From Maribacter sp. (lineage in GTDB: Bacteria; Bacteroidota; Bacteroidia; Flavobacteriales; Flavobacteriaceae): 64,000 nucleotides of DNA. Below the pieces are notes generated by a model. It did no database searches. It had not been told where the DNA came from and was given only the letters and a program-made list of their open reading frames with translations. A program made the position numbers and the translations under genes. The DNA lies in contig JARFRH010000120.1 of the NCBI GenBank assembly GCA_029287355.1, positions 1-64,000 on the forward strand, written 5' to 3'. This document shows positions 62,857-64,000 of the stretch, piece after piece (within the stretch, counting starts at the first letter, position 1; every line of letters begins with the position of its first letter).

Positions 62857-63177
62857 TCAGAATTTCAAAAATGCATTCCCTTCCACAGTAGTGTCATTCA
62901 CTTTAATGGCATTTACTTTGTTGCGTAACGTTTCTTTCACATCACATATAACGCCCCTAGAGACCGTTTTAGCTTCTTTTAGAAATAGGGCTTCAAACGG
63001 CCTAGTATCTGCTGACATCTGCGCAATGCGCCCTAAAACACATGGCCACACATCAGAAATCTTGGTAAAATTGTAGTTAACTTCAATTTTGGGATCTTCG
63101 CCGATATTTAGGTTATAGTAATAGCCCGGTAAAGCAGTAAATAGTTCAAAATAGGGAAGGTTGGTAGCTTTGAACAA
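62857..63177 (-). pseudogene. Gene remnant without a start codon
   Basis: An open frame (from about 63273 down to 62857) encodes a coherent protein-like sequence (FGASLNSLFGSFVLFKAT, LPYFELFTALPGYYYNLNIG, FTKISDVWPCVLGRI) ending NAFLKF. Only a TTG at 63177 could serve as start, and coding-like sequence continues upstream of it until a TGA at 63274 with no ATG or GTG. The simplest reading is the C-terminal part of a gene whose 5' end has been lost, now lying against the porT 3' end. I do not recognise the family. Confidence 0.45.
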
Positions 63178-63256
63178 AACAAAACTCCCGAATAAGCTAT
63201 TAAGGGAAGCACCAAATCTTAAAAAGTGTTTAGAAAAATCAATTACGGTCGAAGAC

Positions 63257-63955
63257 TTAAAGAATATAGAAAATCAGCCCTACACGGAGTGGCTTCATGT
63301 TAATACTTTCTTCACCAATTTCAATATTATCATTTAGAAGATTAGTAAGCGAATAATAAATATGGGCATTAAAAGTATTGTACCCAAAATTAAAAGTAAG
63401 ACCATATTGTATTTTTCGGACATCAGTGCTACTAAAAGAAGCTTTTACTTCATTCGAATCAGCATCAGGAACAAACTTGTACCTAGTATCGTAAACATAT
63501 GCGAATTTTATTCCTGCGTAAATACGCCAGAATTTATATTCTTCAGCGGTGGAATTCCGCCACCTAAATTCTATGGGCAATTCTACCGAATGCGTCTCAA
63601 TTTTGCTTCTTTTGTACGACTCGTTTTCATCAATTATAGCATACTGAACTCCATCTGCCTCTTGCGTTGCTCGTATATTGGAGTAATAGGTATTCAATCC
63701 TAAACCCAATCCCATACCCAAACCTATGGTTCGGTCATTATTCAATGGAATGTCCTTAATAAAACCCCCTTGCAAACCGTAAGACAAATTTTGTTGGTTT
63801 ACGCCTTCAGGTTGACTTAATAAAAAATTATAGGTAATGCCTAAGTAGAACTGGTCTTCAAAATAGCGGGGATTTACTTGATTTGAATCACTTGTTATTT
63901 GTGCTTTCATGCCAAGTGGTATGCATACCAAAATTAAAAGTACAAGTCGACACAT
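63257..63955 (-). CDS. porT: T9SS outer-membrane biogenesis protein PorT
   Basis: A 232-aa outer-membrane beta-barrel protein (start at MCRLVLLILVCIPLG; the track start, a TTG six codons upstream, overlaps the promoter). The signal ends in MKAQ. The barrel has alternating strands (FYLGITYNFLLSQPEGV, SYGLQGGFIKDIPLNNDRTIGLGMGLGLG, ELPIEFRWRNSTAEEYKFWRIYAGIKFAYVYDTRYKF) and a terminal aromatic-rich strand (LRVGLIFYIL). PorT is required for type IX secretion in Bacteroidota, which fits the T9SS-sorted protein elsewhere in this window. The mRNA is probably leaderless. Confidence 0.88.
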   Translation of the reverse strand: MCRLVLLILVCIPLGMKAQITSDSNQVNPRYFEDQFYLGITYNFLLSQPEGVNQQNLSYGLQGGFIKDIPLNNDRTIGLGMGLGLGLNTYYSNIRATQEADGVQYAIIDENESYKRSKIETHSVELPIEFRWRNSTAEEYKFWRIYAGIKFAYVYDTRYKFVPDADSNEVKASFSSTDVRKIQYGLTFNFGYNTFNAHIYYSLTNLLNDNIEIGEESINMKPLRVGLIFYIL

Positions 63956-63960
63956 CAAAT

Positions 63961-63990
63961 CAAAGTTACACAAATAAAAAAAGCTCCAAA
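63961..63990 (-). promoter_or_regulatory. Promoter of porT, 5 nt from the ATG
   Basis: TTTG (63990-63987), 18 nt, TAACTTTG (63968-63961) on the minus strand, then 5 nt to the ATG. The element overlaps the track's TTG start, ruling it out. The predicted transcription start coincides with the ATG. Confidence 0.75.
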
Positions 63991-64000
63991 TATGAATCTG

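Noticed and set aside
1-64000. CRISPR arrays, prophage, insertion sequences, rRNA
   Set aside because: No regularly spaced direct repeats, transposase or integrase genes, terminal inverted repeats or rRNA sequence were seen.

Overview
The window comes from the chromosome of a member of the Flavobacteriia (Bacteroidota), probably a marine Flavobacteriaceae. The base composition is moderately AT-rich. Promoters fit the Bacteroidota consensus (TTG, about 19 nt, TANNTTTG) rather than the E. coli type. The gene set is also typical of the group: alternative complex III, the T9SS protein PorT, a T9SS sorting domain, a TonB receptor paired with a DUF4249 lipoprotein, DUF2723, DUF2807, DUF4097 and DUF5916 families. 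No rRNA, prophage, insertion sequence or CRISPR array was seen. Most of the window is housekeeping sequence.

Layout. 1-9 kb: the 3' end of an unknown gene, a NatAB-type ABC exporter, a cytochrome P450 abutting ruvB, pckA, and an acyl-CoA oxidase-like enzyme. 9-11.6 kb: a secreted beta-helix protein and a DUF2807 protein. 11.7-23.6 kb (minus strand): one respiratory operon, actABCDEF-coxB-coxA, encoding alternative complex III (menaquinol:cytochrome c oxidoreductase) and the two core subunits of its partner oxidase. 23.7-28.9 kb: a SPOR protein, then rimP-nusA-infB with a consensus promoter and a terminator-like leader hairpin. 29-44.5 kb: a cation/proton antiporter, tRNA-Gln(UUG), a DUF2723 membrane protein, a cysteine-less thioredoxin-fold protein, a metallophosphoesterase, cutC, a Tat-exported glycosylasparaginase, polA, a tiny T9SS-sorted protein, and a TonB receptor/DUF4249 pair. 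44.6-46.3 kb: a small lipoprotein and a decayed DUF5916 gene. 46.5-49.9 kb: rplM-rpsI and rpsB-tsf. 49.9-53.1 kb: an ECF sigma factor, a HEAT-repeat anti-sigma factor and two DUF4097 proteins. 53.2-64 kb: an M61 peptidase, pyrH-frr, an MMPL/RND transporter, asnS, rpoN, a small membrane protein, a gene remnant and porT.

Points that deserve attention. (1) asnS, normally essential, carries one in-frame TAG in an otherwise perfect reading frame, between catalytic motifs 2 and 3. (2) The same kind of helix-hairpin-helix tail is fused to two unrelated proteins, ribosomal protein S2 and ActC. (3) The rimP-nusA-infB leader holds a terminator-like hairpin overlapped by a five-codon ORF whose stop codon lies in the loop, which looks like translation-coupled attenuation. 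(4) ruvB and porT both have a -7 promoter element exactly 5 nt from the ATG, predicting leaderless mRNAs. (5) The thioredoxin-like protein has lost both active-site cysteines. All functional statements come from motif recognition and family knowledge; no database search was run.
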